Positions 1 to 6,091 of a stretch of DNA of 41,447 nucleotides are shown here, piece after piece. The stretch is from positions 1 to 41,447 of the forward strand of contig PABE01000096.1 in the NCBI GenBank assembly GCA_002702725.1, read 5' to 3'. Within the stretch, counting starts at the first letter, position 1, and every line of letters starts with the position of its first letter. A program made the position numbers and the translations under genes. The stretch comes from Porticoccaceae bacterium (GTDB taxonomy: Bacteria; Pseudomonadota; Gammaproteobacteria; Pseudomonadales; Porticoccaceae). The notes under the pieces were generated by a model. It did no database searches, had not been told where the DNA came from, and saw only the letters and a program-made list of their open reading frames with translations.

Positions 1-319
1 CCCCCCGCCACAATGCACGGAAAGCGTAATCTAGCGAATTGTCGCCGGAATAGTCGCGCAAGATGCGATCGACACGTTTTGCCAATTGCGCTTCCGATAG
101 TAGCGATAGCTTGCGCCAAGCGTAATCTAGTACGCTTTGGGCGTAGTCATCCAAGTCTGTACTCGACAATTCGGGGGAAGTATCGTTGACTTTCTCCCCG
201 TTGTCGTTTCGCCATGCTAGTGCGTGAACTGCGATAACTCGCCATTCAGCGTATCGCCGCAATTGCGAATAGTTTGCGGCAAGGTAGCTTTCCAACCTTG
301 CCAACCAGAAACCTTTCAT
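1..319 (-). CDS. hypothetical protein, partial (runs off left edge)
   Basis: An open minus-strand frame runs from ATG at 319-317 to the left edge without a stop, giving 106 codons of an unrecognised protein that begins MKGFWLARLES. On the minus strand a GAGG lies 7 bases before the ATG, which supports this start. The protein is helical and polar with two related segments, SVLDYAWRKLS and NSLDYAFRALW, about 30 residues apart, so it may be built of short helical repeats. Codon use favours CTA and CAA, unlike the plus-strand genes further right. It is transcribed away from the small-gene array. No function is assigned. Confidence 0.6.
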   Translation of the reverse strand, partial: MKGFWLARLESYLAANYSQLRRYAEWRVIAVHALAWRNDNGEKVNDTSPELSSTDLDDYAQSVLDYAWRKLSLLSEAQLAKRVDRILRDYSGDNSLDYAFRALWRG

Positions 320-415
320 TTTCCACACCTCATTGGAATTACCAAGAAAACAATAGAAACGGGAAACAACTCCCCGCTACGTGCAATACAGAGTAGACAA
401 AGATAGCAACACCGG

Positions 416-466
416 GAATAGAGAATCGGCAAGAATAATTCGAGAATCTAAGAATAATCCTAGAAT
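416..466. repeat. AGAAT direct repeats near helical spacing
   Basis: AGAAT begins at 422, 432, 443, 451 and 462, and a sixth partial copy (GAATA) lies at 416. Spacings are 10, 11, 8 and 11 bp, close to one helical turn, so a protein bound to each copy would sit on nearly the same DNA face. Operator or iteron use is inference. Confidence 0.45.
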
Positions 467-585
467 AAGCTCAAAACGGTTCCCAATTTGTGGGAAGAAT
501 CCCAAGCGGACAATTGGCCAAGTGCAGGAACCAGCTACTGGCGACGATGCGAACCACCGCCCACAAACTACCGAACATAGAATCT

Positions 586-733
586 AACTAGGGAACTATC
601 TAGCAATCTTCCCGCTAGCCATTCCATCTACTGCCCTATTCTATGCTCTATCTACTATCTATTCGGCCCCATTATCTAGCCGATGAGTGATGCGAACTAG
701 GGTTGTGCTAGGGGCGATTCTAGTCTATTTCTA
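586..733. repeat. CTAG-rich cluster with repeated octamers
   Basis: Eight CTAG tetramers fall within about 145 bp. They include two copies of AACTAGGG (586-593, 695-702) and two of TATCTAGC (597-604, 673-680). CTAG is usually scarce in bacterial and phage DNA, so the cluster suggests a protein-binding region between the divergent gene groups. Confidence 0.35.
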
Positions 734-746
734 GTAGAGTAGAAAT
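727..746. promoter_or_regulatory. 7-bp inverted repeat, possible operator
   Basis: ATTTCTA (727-733) and TAGAAAT (740-746) form a perfect palindrome around a 6-base centre. The 13-bp centre-to-centre spacing suits a dimeric DNA-binding protein. Nothing identifies the protein. Confidence 0.3.
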
Positions 747-890
747 GCGTTTGAGTACGTAAATTACGGGGAAAATGCTTAGAAAATGCGTTTCTTTGGT
801 TTCTTAGTAGTCGCAGCATCCGGTCGTAGGTAGCTGTAAACGCAGAATCTTCTAAGGGTATACAGAGAATGAATGCCTATGCAGGCCGAC

Positions 891-908
891 CGGGGGCACT
901 GACCCCCG
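891..908. other. GC-rich hairpin
   Basis: CGGGGG (891-896) pairs perfectly with CCCCCG (903-908) across the 6-base loop CACTGA. There is no T-run on either side in either orientation, so it does not fit a standard intrinsic terminator. Confidence 0.4.
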
Positions 909-1069
909 CGAACCGCAAAATGTATGTTTACTTCCCCACTCCAAAACTCAAAAAACCCAATGTCCCCTAATCACCCATAAACCCCTCTCAACCAACCCCA
1001 ACAGTGGACATCTTTCCCTTATGTACCTCTCAACCCGGTCTGAGCGATAACGACGGCGTGAAATCCGCC

Positions 1070-1097
1070 TTTAGTGCTAAAAAATAGCTGATACAAT
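1070..1097 (+). promoter_or_regulatory. weak candidate promoter upstream of the small-gene array
   Basis: TTTAGT (1070-1075) and TACAAT (1092-1097) are separated by 16 bp and lie 155 bp before the first clear array gene. The -10 region, GC-TG-ATACAA, also resembles the recurring GCGCATAYAA motif of this phage. It is offered only because an array of this size needs a promoter and nothing better is visible. Confidence 0.25.
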
Positions 1098-1162
1098 GGT
1101 CTAGGCCCCCTAATGCTTGGAAAAACCGGGCAGACATGGGCAGTTCCTGGGGAAGCCCCGGA

Positions 1163-1306
1163 GTGAATCCTGTGGAAACGCTGGGTTTGTTGGTTGCTTT
1201 TGTTTGGGAGTGCGTTAGGATGGTTGCGGAATTTGGCAACGGAGGTATGAGATGGGAAGAACTGTTTGCTGGTCTGCTTTTTGCGAATGGCTTGATTTCG
1301 GGATAA
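1163..1306 (+). CDS. possible small hydrophobic protein
   Basis: A 47-aa frame starts at GTG 1163 (VNPVETLG), with an in-frame GTG at 1172 preceded by GGAG. It is hydrophobic (LGLLVAFVWEC) and ends inside the first array gene, overlapping it by 55 bases. It could be a degenerate leading member or a leader peptide. It lacks the PCxxAF tail. Weakly supported. Confidence 0.25.
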   Translation: MNPVETLGLLVAFVWECVRMVAEFGNGGMRWEELFAGLLFANGLISG

Positions 1307-1455
1307 GCGCTGAGATCAGTCTGCGCGAGGCTGTATTCAGGCCATACGAGTACCGTACGGCTTTCCGCAGTCGCGATTTGCGCTGGCATGCGGTCCTGTT
1401 TAGCTATTCGCGGCATGGATTCCATGGATCGTGTTTTATCGCTTACGGTGAATGA
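1252..1455 (+). CDS. array gene 1, short hypothetical protein
   Basis: First clear member, 67 aa, with GGAGG at 1241-1245 placed 6 bases before the ATG. It begins MGRT and ends FIAYGE, an echo of the family tail. The middle is rich in Arg and aromatic residues and lacks the GEPxD box, so membership rests on size, position and the two ends. Confidence 0.6.
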   Translation: MGRTVCWSAFCEWLDFGISAEISLREAVFRPYEYRTAFRSRDLRWHAVLFSYSRHGFHGSCFIAYGE

Positions 1456-1459
1456 CGAG

Positions 1460-1648
1460 ATGGGTGGAAAGATTGAGAACAGGACCTGGCATTGCCGCAT
1501 TGCATTTTCTTCTAGTTGGCTTCTTGGCGGCAAATCACCGTACGTGTCCGAAGACCTGAGTAAGGCATGGGCTGACCTTTGGAATCCTGTGTGGGTGAGC
1601 CAAATTGGTATTGAGTACCAAGACTCTTGCAGAAGTGCGTGGAGTTAA
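1460..1648 (+). CDS. array gene 2, short hypothetical protein
   Basis: 62 aa starting MGGKIENR at ATG 1460, 4 bases after the previous stop. An upstream in-frame GTG-type start at 1388 would force a long overlap and is less likely. The tail SCRSAWS is a weak match to the family end, and seven Trp or Tyr residues are scattered through it. Confidence 0.55.
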   Translation: MGGKIENRTWHCRIAFSSSWLLGGKSPYVSEDLSKAWADLWNPVWVSQIGIEYQDSCRSAWS

Positions 1649-1649
1649 A

Positions 1650-1823
1650 ATGGACAAGAATTTCAGAAAGCAGTTCAACTGTTGGTTTTATTGCTTCTTC
1701 AAGCATGATGGTGCAGTACTTCGCGGGTATGACGACCGGATGCTGCGATTTAATGGTAACGTGCTGACTCTTCGTAGCGGCCACGCTGTTCCGATTCATA
1801 TTGTCGCATTCAGGGTTTCGTGA
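1650..1823 (+). CDS. array gene 3, short hypothetical protein
   Basis: 57 aa starting MDKNFRKQF one base after the previous stop. The tail AVPIHIVAFRVS fits the PxPCxxAF pattern with the Cys replaced. It shares an LRGY motif with array gene 4 (LRGYDDRMLRF here, LRGYESGFLRT there), suggesting that these two adjacent genes are a recent duplication. Confidence 0.65.
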   Translation: MDKNFRKQFNCWFYCFFKHDGAVLRGYDDRMLRFNGNVLTLRSGHAVPIHIVAFRVS

Positions 1824-2023
1824 TGGGCCACATCTCAAAAGACTGGTTTCCGTCCTGGTTTTCTTACATGCCTGCGTACGACATCAATGTGCTTCGCGGG
1901 TACGAGAGTGGATTCCTGAGGACGATTGGTGATGTGCCGTCGCTTTACGGAGATGCTGACGGGGGGACAATCTTTGATCCACCTTCTATCTTCTTGGTCT
2001 CTTTCAAGGGTGGTGTGAAGTGA
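1823..2023 (+). CDS. array gene 4, short hypothetical protein
   Basis: 66 aa. The ATG at 1823 shares its A with the preceding TGA; an in-frame GTG one codon upstream is possible. LRGYESGFLRTIGD aligns with LRGYDDRMLRFNGN of array gene 3. It ends PPSIFLVSFKGGVK, whose AAGGGTGGTGTGA region carries the ribosome-binding site of the next gene. Confidence 0.65.
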   Translation: MGHISKDWFPSWFSYMPAYDINVLRGYESGFLRTIGDVPSLYGDADGGTIFDPPSIFLVSFKGGVK

Positions 2024-2205
2024 ATCGAGACAGTTTTCTGTGCAGAAATCACAAGAAATGCATCGTCGCTAGGCTCGGAGACTCCCATGCGATTCTCTAT
2101 TCTGATGGCGAGTTTGTGTCTTGGTATCGTGGTGAGCCTGGCGACAGTTTTGGATTCTTCTTTCGTTATCCGCTTCCTTGCGGCATTGCTTTTTGGGGTG
2201 AATGA
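2020..2205 (+). CDS. array gene 5, short protein with full family motif
   Basis: 61 aa, GTG start within a 4-nt GTGA overlap. It is a model member: start VNRDSFL, FVSWYRGEPGDSFGF at about residues 33-47, then PLPCGIAFWGE at the end. The same FVSWYRGEP box recurs in array gene 14, 1.8 kb away, although the residues before it differ. Confidence 0.8.
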   Translation: MNRDSFLCRNHKKCIVARLGDSHAILYSDGEFVSWYRGEPGDSFGFFFRYPLPCGIAFWGE

Positions 2206-2402
2206 TGAACAGGAGTGAGTTTCTCAGTGCTATACATAAAAGACGGGACATGATCGATCGCTTCTTGCTTTCGCGCGCCAGTCACTATTCCCATCGCGTA
2301 TTCGTGTCCTGGGGTCATGGAGAGCCTACAGATGAATTCTCGGTTGTTCATATAACAAGTGGTCGCGTAATCCTTCCTTGTGCCGCAGCTTTCGGGGTGT
2401 AA
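2205..2402 (+). CDS. array gene 6, short protein with full family motif
   Basis: 65 aa, TGATG coupling to the previous stop. It starts MNRSEFL, has FVSWGHGEPTDEFS in the second half and ends ILPCAAAFGV. GGGGTG in the last codons of gene 5 serves as its ribosome-binding site. Confidence 0.8.
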   Translation: MNRSEFLSAIHKRRDMIDRFLLSRASHYSHRVFVSWGHGEPTDEFSVVHITSGRVILPCAAAFGV

Positions 2403-2403
2403 G

Positions 2404-2607
2404 GTGAATCGATCTATGTTCCTTTGCAGGCCATATCGCGGCGATCGCGCAACCCGGCTTTACGCAACTGCGTCTAACAGAGTGTCGCTCCACGACATGA
2501 GGAGATCGGTTATTTCCGTCCCTGCTCTTATCGGATGGCTGTCTACATCTGGCAGCATCAATTACGAGGTCTATCCCTGGGAGGCGTTTTATTATGAACA
2601 GGGCTGA
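2404..2607 (+). CDS. array gene 7, short hypothetical protein
   Basis: 67 aa from GTG 2404 (VNRSMFL), preceded by GGGGTG. The middle is unlike the GEPxD members and the tail (YPWEAFYYEQG) keeps only the AF pair. It overlaps the next gene by 14 bases. Confidence 0.7.
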   Translation: MNRSMFLCRPYRGDRATRLYATASNRVSLHDMRRSVISVPALIGWLSTSGSINYEVYPWEAFYYEQG

Positions 2608-2785
2608 ATTTTTGAGGCGGTATTGCAAGTGGAAGTTGATTTATGCAATTGATTCACCAGTTGTGTATCAATCCAGCGCAGAGATTTTTGCCCACTGGGG
2701 CAATGGTGAGCCTGCCGATGTGTTTGGATACTTTGCTGGCACCGTTTCCCCGTTCCCGGTGGCTATTTCCTTCGGAGGTGAATGA
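2594..2785 (+). CDS. array gene 8, short protein with full family motif
   Basis: 63 aa, starts MNRAEFL. It contains FAHWGNGEPADVFGYFAG and ends PFPVAISFGGE. GEPADVFGY is shared exactly with array gene 12. The final codons GGA GGT GAA TGA are a near-perfect Shine-Dalgarno for gene 9. Confidence 0.8.
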   Translation: MNRAEFLRRYCKWKLIYAIDSPVVYQSSAEIFAHWGNGEPADVFGYFAGTVSPFPVAISFGGE

Positions 2786-3027
2786 TGGGGAGGAGTGCGT
2801 TTCTCAATCGTCGCGTCAAGTCTGCGACTGTGCATTCATTGCATCGCGTGATTGCTGTCAAGTATCCAATGATTTCTACTGAATTCAGTCAAGGGTCGTT
2901 TGTCAGATGGGACGATGGAGAGCCTTTGGATCAATTCGGCTTAGCGCTGAACAGTAGTGGATATGTGGTTAAGCCTTGCGACACTGCTTTTGGGATAACG
3001 CGATCGTGGACAGATCAGAATTTTTGA
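2785..3027 (+). CDS. array gene 9, short protein with full family motif
   Basis: 80 aa from ATG 2785 (MGRSAFL), TGATG-coupled. It has FVRWDDGEPLDQFG followed by KPCDTAFG. Eleven extra residues after the family end (ITRSWTDQNF) arise because no stop occurs until 22 bases into gene 10. Confidence 0.75.
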   Translation: MGRSAFLNRRVKSATVHSLHRVIAVKYPMISTEFSQGSFVRWDDGEPLDQFGLALNSSGYVVKPCDTAFGITRSWTDQNF

Positions 3028-3194
3028 AGAAAGGGTGGAGAGCATTTCGCACTGTTCGCCTTGCCAGCGCACCCACAGCTGCGTCGGCAATTTTTGCTTT
3101 GATGCCGAGGAGCAATTGGTCATATACGCCGATTCGGGTAGTTGCGTGGCTAGACGGAGAAGACGCTCGTTACATGCCGTTCGAGGGTGAGTGA
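3006..3194 (+). CDS. array gene 10, short hypothetical protein
   Basis: 62 aa from GTG 3006 (VDRSEFL), which lies inside the 3' end of gene 9. The GEP box has decayed to AWLDGEDARY and the tail is MPFEGE. The GTG was chosen because it restores the family's N-terminal motif. Confidence 0.7.
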   Translation: MDRSEFLKKGWRAFRTVRLASAPTAASAIFALMPRSNWSYTPIRVVAWLDGEDARYMPFEGE

Positions 3195-3415
3195 TGGAAA
3201 GAACTGGATTCCAGAAGTCGAGCTATCCATTTCGCAATAGGCTACTGGCTCGCATGCCTATGTCATACAAACTCATGGTCTTCGATAACACCTTTCCCTT
3301 TGCTAGCTTTGCTAGGTCCCAAATAAACCCGACTGATGCACTTAGTGTTGGATGGCTTGCTTCCGCGTGTCCATGCAAGGGTTCTTTTTTGGAGATGAGT
3401 AATGGGTCGAAGTAG
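3194..3415 (+). CDS. array gene 11, short hypothetical protein
   Basis: 73 aa, MERTGFQ start, TGATG-coupled behind GAGGGTGAG. It ends CPCKGSFLEMSNGSK, so the PC-x2-SF core is present with a short extension into gene 12. The middle has ARMPMSY and NPTDALSVGW. Confidence 0.7.
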   Translation: MERTGFQKSSYPFRNRLLARMPMSYKLMVFDNTFPFASFARSQINPTDALSVGWLASACPCKGSFLEMSNGSK

Positions 3416-3599
3416 TGAGTTCTTGTTTAACGAGAGCACGGATCGCCGCATTTGGTACTTCGATAAGTTCAAGATGGTGGAATCTAGCTCATTGGTGTTT
3501 GTGCCATGGCATTTGGGTGAGCCTGCCGACGTGTTTGGATACATGTGTGGGATCCCGGCTCCATGCCATCTCGCTTTTGCAGCAGAGAGTGAGCGATGA
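3402..3599 (+). CDS. array gene 12, short protein with full family motif
   Basis: 65 aa, MGRSSEFL start overlapping gene 11 by 14 bases. FVPWHLGEPADVFGYMCG and then PAPCHLAFAAESER make it one of the closest matches to gene 8. Confidence 0.8.
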   Translation: MGRSSEFLFNESTDRRIWYFDKFKMVESSSLVFVPWHLGEPADVFGYMCGIPAPCHLAFAAESER

Positions 3600-3802
3600 A
3601 CAAGAAATTTATTCACAAGCATGTCTTCCAGATCAGGAGAAGATTGGACTCATACCTGCCGATGCATTACCGGGTTGAGATTGTCGACAAGCAACTCATA
3701 CTCTCAAGGTTTCAAGCCACCCCTAATTCTGCCTTTGGCACGAGATCATGGATTCGGAGAGATCCTTTCAGTCTGGCTTTCGAGGTGAACAATGGGACGT
3801 GA
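3596..3802 (+). CDS. array gene 13, short hypothetical protein
   Basis: 68 aa, MNKKFIHKH start, 4-nt overlap. It is strongly basic in the first half and has no GEPxD box. The tail is DPFSLAFEVNNGT; the GAGGTGAACAATG encoding its end supplies the ribosome-binding site and start of gene 14. Confidence 0.7.
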   Translation: MNKKFIHKHVFQIRRRLDSYLPMHYRVEIVDKQLILSRFQATPNSAFGTRSWIRRDPFSLAFEVNNGT

Positions 3803-4007
3803 AAAATTCCTAGTCAAGCAATACAAAGACAGAGTGGTTTGGCGCTTCGACATATACACACTGGCCAGCGCAACTGCTGATACTTTTGTGTCTTGGTATC
3901 GTGGAGAGCCTACAGACAGATTTGGGTATTTCACTGGAATGCCAGTTCCTTGCGCTACTGCGTTTGGTAGCACGTTGCCGGTTTGGAGATTGATTAGTGG
4001 GGCGTAG
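3792..4007 (+). CDS. array gene 14, short protein with full family motif
   Basis: 71 aa, starts MGREKFL. FVSWYRGEPTDRFGYFTG and PVPCATAFG match the consensus at almost every conserved position. It then runs 12 residues further (STLPVWRLISGA) into gene 15. Confidence 0.8.
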   Translation: MGREKFLVKQYKDRVVWRFDIYTLASATADTFVSWYRGEPTDRFGYFTGMPVPCATAFGSTLPVWRLISGA

Positions 4008-4182
4008 CCATTTTTGTGCGGCGGGTGGTGTTCGAGAAATTCGGATGAGAATGTTGATGTGGGTAATAAACCCCAGCAATCGCCATTTCTTGGGACATAC
4101 TGGTAGGATTGTCGTCAGCCCTGGTGGGCCTATTGCTGACGGGTTGTTTTCAGACTGCGCTTACAGCTTGGCATTTCGATGA
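3997..4182 (+). CDS. array gene 15, short hypothetical protein
   Basis: 61 aa from GTG 3997 (VGRSHF), overlapping gene 14 by 11 bases. It has no GEPxD box and is rich in Met, Arg and Gly; the tail is CAYSLAFR. Confidence 0.65.
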   Translation: MGRSHFCAAGGVREIRMRMLMWVINPSNRHFLGHTGRIVVSPGGPIADGLFSDCAYSLAFR

Positions 4183-4361
4183 ACAGAACCGGGACGTTAT
4201 TTTCTCCAAGCATGATTGACATAAATCGGCCACTGCGTCTTGGTAGGACTACCGACTATCGCGGCGAACGGGCGATTCGGTTGCTTTTTGCTGGAAGGAG
4301 TCTCACAACCCCTGCGGGAGGCGGCTTGAGATTGCACTGTTACTGGGCGTTTGATCAATGA
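4179..4361 (+). CDS. array gene 16, short hypothetical protein
   Basis: 60 aa, MNRTGTLF start, 4-nt overlap. The middle is basic with RTTDYRGERAIR; the tail HCYWAFDQ keeps C-x2-AF. Confidence 0.65.
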   Translation: MNRTGTLFSPSMIDINRPLRLGRTTDYRGERAIRLLFAGRSLTTPAGGGLRLHCYWAFDQ

Positions 4362-4534
4362 ATCGATCTGGCTTTCTTAAATGGACGTGGAAGTACGACC
4401 TTGTTGTCGAAGGGATTGCGCCAACGATCTACGGCTTCAGGAGCGACGGCCTGCTTGTCGATTTCTTCCATGGTGAAGCTTGCGACATGTTCGGCGACTC
4501 TGACAGAGTCGTTTGCGAATCTTCTTTCTGGTGA
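4358..4534 (+). CDS. array gene 17, short hypothetical protein
   Basis: 58 aa, starts MNRSGFLKWTWKYD, ATGA overlap with gene 16. LVDFFHGEACDMFGD is a recognisable form of the GEPxDxFG box (P to A, x to C). The tail is VCESSFW. The stop is TGA at 4532-4534, 3 bases before gene 18. Confidence 0.75.
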   Translation: MNRSGFLKWTWKYDLVVEGIAPTIYGFRSDGLLVDFFHGEACDMFGDSDRVVCESSFW

Positions 4535-4537
4535 AAC

Positions 4538-4723
4538 ATGAACAGATCTGAATTCTTGACGTATCGATGGCGATCTTATCGAACCAACAGGCTTCGCAGT
4601 TCACAAGATTTCGGCTATGGATTTTCTAGCGCGATCCTTGTTGGCTGGTCGTATGCTATCAGTCCTGTCGCCATGTTCAACATTGGTTTCACGGGCGATC
4701 CTGTTCGTGACTGCTGGAGGTAG
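4538..4723 (+). CDS. array gene 18, short hypothetical protein
   Basis: 61 aa, canonical MNRSEFL start. WSYAISPVAMFNIGF occupies the place of the GEPxDxFG box but keeps only W and F. It ends DPVRDCWR without the AF pair. Six Arg residues lie in the first 25. Confidence 0.7.
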   Translation: MNRSEFLTYRWRSYRTNRLRSSQDFGYGFSSAILVGWSYAISPVAMFNIGFTGDPVRDCWR

Positions 4724-4726
4724 CAA

Positions 4727-4930
4727 ATGAACCGATCTGAATTCCTTACCTTGAGGGCTAAGAATCATCTTCACTACTGGAAGACTTGTGAACAGCTACC
4801 AAGGGACTTCTATGACTCTGAGTTTTCTGGCCGTTGGGTTGCAGTGAACCCATTTGACAAGTTTGGTTCCCACATGCTTGTTCCGCACCAAGTGGATCGC
4901 GCTTTCCGCTTTCTCTACAAGGAGTCCTGA
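4727..4930 (+). CDS. array gene 19, short hypothetical protein
   Basis: 67 aa, MNRSEFL start behind GGAGG (4717-4721). WVAVNPFDKFGSHM is a variant of the W-x-P-x-D-x-FG box. The tail VDRAFRFLYKES is longer than usual, and its AAGGAG is the ribosome-binding site for gene 20. Confidence 0.75.
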   Translation: MNRSEFLTLRAKNHLHYWKTCEQLPRDFYDSEFSGRWVAVNPFDKFGSHMLVPHQVDRAFRFLYKES

Positions 4931-5131
4931 ATGAACAGAACCCTATTTGAGCTGCATCTTTTCTTTGACGACTTCGTTGGTTCATCCTCATTCCCTTCGG
5001 TGTGGAGTCCAGGCGATGACGACACCCATCCAGGATTTGATCCGCGCTGGGTGTACGGGATGCAGCTTGTTCGGATCGGATTCTACTCGGTGTGTATCCC
5101 CAGGTCTTGCTACAGTTCATTCGGAGGTTGA
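4931..5131 (+). CDS. array gene 20, short hypothetical protein
   Basis: 66 aa, starts MNRTLFELHLFF immediately after the previous stop. It is acidic and aromatic (FFDDFV, DDDTHPGFDPRW) and ends SCYSSFGG, whose GGAGG codes the last glycines and probably initiates gene 21. Confidence 0.7.
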   Translation: MNRTLFELHLFFDDFVGSSSFPSVWSPGDDDTHPGFDPRWVYGMQLVRIGFYSVCIPRSCYSSFGG

Positions 5132-5135
5132 TTCG

Positions 5136-5330
5136 ATGGGCAACAGAGTCTTTAAGCGTCGTGTGTTCTCTCGCATGCTCACGCTGATGTCGTCACATCA
5201 GTTCGGTCGAGAGGACGTTAGCGACCTATTAGTTAGTGCCAGCGTAGACACAATCTATGGGATTCATGTCTTCAAAGGTGAGTTCAATCAGTACGTTCCA
5301 GCTTCCTGCTTTGTGACATTCGAGGGTTAA
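5136..5330 (+). CDS. array gene 21, short hypothetical protein
   Basis: 64 aa from ATG 5136 (MGNRVFKRR), chosen over upstream in-frame starts because GGAGG (5123-5127) precedes it at normal distance. Basic N-terminus; tail ASCFVTFEG. Confidence 0.7.
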   Translation: MGNRVFKRRVFSRMLTLMSSHQFGREDVSDLLVSASVDTIYGIHVFKGEFNQYVPASCFVTFEG

Positions 5331-5331
5331 G

Positions 5332-5505
5332 ATGGGAAGAAGTTTTAAGAGTTCGTTCGGGGAGTGGTTTTCCTACATCCTGCGGCTAGACATCGGAATT
5401 ACTGACTACGACAGCGGCCTGCTGCTGCTGCGGTCTGGTGATCTTTATCGGGTCTACCCAGTCTATGGTAGGTTCTCGACGGTGCATTGTTTTGGGGGTG
5501 AATGA
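5332..5505 (+). CDS. array gene 22, short hypothetical protein
   Basis: 57 aa, MGRSFKSSFGEWF start, one base after the previous stop. The middle has four consecutive Leu codons (CTGCTGCTGCTG) within DSGLLLLRSGD. It ends VHCFGGE, and GGGGGTGA sets up TGATG coupling to gene 23. Confidence 0.7.
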   Translation: MGRSFKSSFGEWFSYILRLDIGITDYDSGLLLLRSGDLYRVYPVYGRFSTVHCFGGE

Positions 5506-5696
5506 TGGGAAACAAAACGGCTATCGTGGGGCATCGTGATTGCATTTACTCCTTGTATCGCGCAGTAACTTTCCAGCGGATTGATTTCAGCATATCGAAC
5601 AACATCGATGGAATTCATTTGTCTGACTGCAGGAACCCAGCGATATCGTTCCGCGCGACAAGCGGCGACTCTCCACTTATCTGGGCTTTCAGGTGA
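5505..5696 (+). CDS. array gene 23, short hypothetical protein
   Basis: 63 aa, MGNKTAIVGHRD start. It has no GEPxD box. The tail is SPLIWAFR, and AGGTGA in the stop region precedes gene 24. Confidence 0.65.
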   Translation: MGNKTAIVGHRDCIYSLYRAVTFQRIDFSISNNIDGIHLSDCRNPAISFRATSGDSPLIWAFR

Positions 5697-5699
5697 ACC

Positions 5700-5879
5700 A
5701 TGGATCGCGAAAATTTCCTTGCGTGGGGATGGAAAGATGCCATTCGCTACGAATTTCTTCGCAAGGTGTGCCAAATCAACGGGATTGCTGAAGGATTTGA
5801 CTACAGCTGCATCAGTGATCCAAGCAATACGATATTTAGTCCAAGAGTATGTGTTCTGGCATTTCAGGAGCGACAATGA
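5700..5879 (+). CDS. array gene 24, short hypothetical protein
   Basis: 59 aa from ATG 5700 (MDRENFLAWGWKD); AGGTGA lies just upstream. FDYSCISDPSNTIFSP then VCVLAFQERQ. An overlapping GTG at 5693 is in a frame that closes quickly, so it was not used. Confidence 0.7.
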   Translation: MDRENFLAWGWKDAIRYEFLRKVCQINGIAEGFDYSCISDPSNTIFSPRVCVLAFQERQ

Positions 5880-6091
5880 ACCGGAGTGGTTTTCTAACAG
5901 AAGGTGATCGATTCACTGGCAGGCTCGCTGACATTATCGGTGGATATGCCGGTGCAGATTTGCGATACTACGTCCTGGACGGACATTTCGTGAGTTGGGG
6001 AGATTCGTGCCCAATGATCTCATTTGATGGCAGCCGCGAGTGGTGGCGCCGCAGCGCTATCCTGGTTCACTTCTCTGAAGGCAAAATATGA
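5876..6091 (+). CDS. array gene 25, short hypothetical protein
   Basis: 71 aa, MNRSGFL start with 4-nt overlap; GGAG of the preceding 3' end is the likely ribosome-binding site. HFVSWGDSCPMISFDGS keeps FVSW and aligns with the GEPxDxFG box. The tail AILVHFSEGKI is divergent. Confidence 0.7.
   Translation: MNRSGFLTEGDRFTGRLADIIGGYAGADLRYYVLDGHFVSWGDSCPMISFDGSREWWRRSAILVHFSEGKI

Larger units (their letters stand above)
320..1162. other. intergenic region without convincing genes
   Basis: About 840 bp separate the leftward gene from the rightward array. Open frames here have poor composition and lack ribosome-binding sites. The stretch holds AGAAT repeats (416-466), a cluster of CTAG tetramers (586-733), a 7-bp inverted repeat (727-746), a GC-rich hairpin (891-908) and a pyrimidine-rich tract (950-1035). 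It could be a divergent promoter and operator region or a replication origin. The sequence alone does not decide. Confidence 0.6.

Noticed and set aside
224-587. Two short plus-strand frames near the left edge
   Set aside because: One is antisense to the well-supported minus-strand gene. The other runs through the AGAAT repeats, has random composition and no ribosome-binding site.
891-908. GC hairpin as an intrinsic terminator
   Set aside because: No run of T follows on either strand, so it is listed only as a hairpin.
984-1035. Repeated CCTCTCAACC (984-993 and 1026-1035)
   Set aside because: Short, two copies only and within a pyrimidine-rich tract where such matches are expected.
1030-1533. 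Long minus-strand open frame (167 codons) across the array start
   Set aside because: It lies antisense to two plus-strand array genes, lacks a ribosome-binding site and has shadow-like composition. The plus-strand genes fit the family pattern and coupling.
5463-5876. Minus-strand frame of 137 codons under array genes 22-24
   Set aside because: Three coupled array genes occupy the plus strand here, and the antisense frame has no initiation signal.
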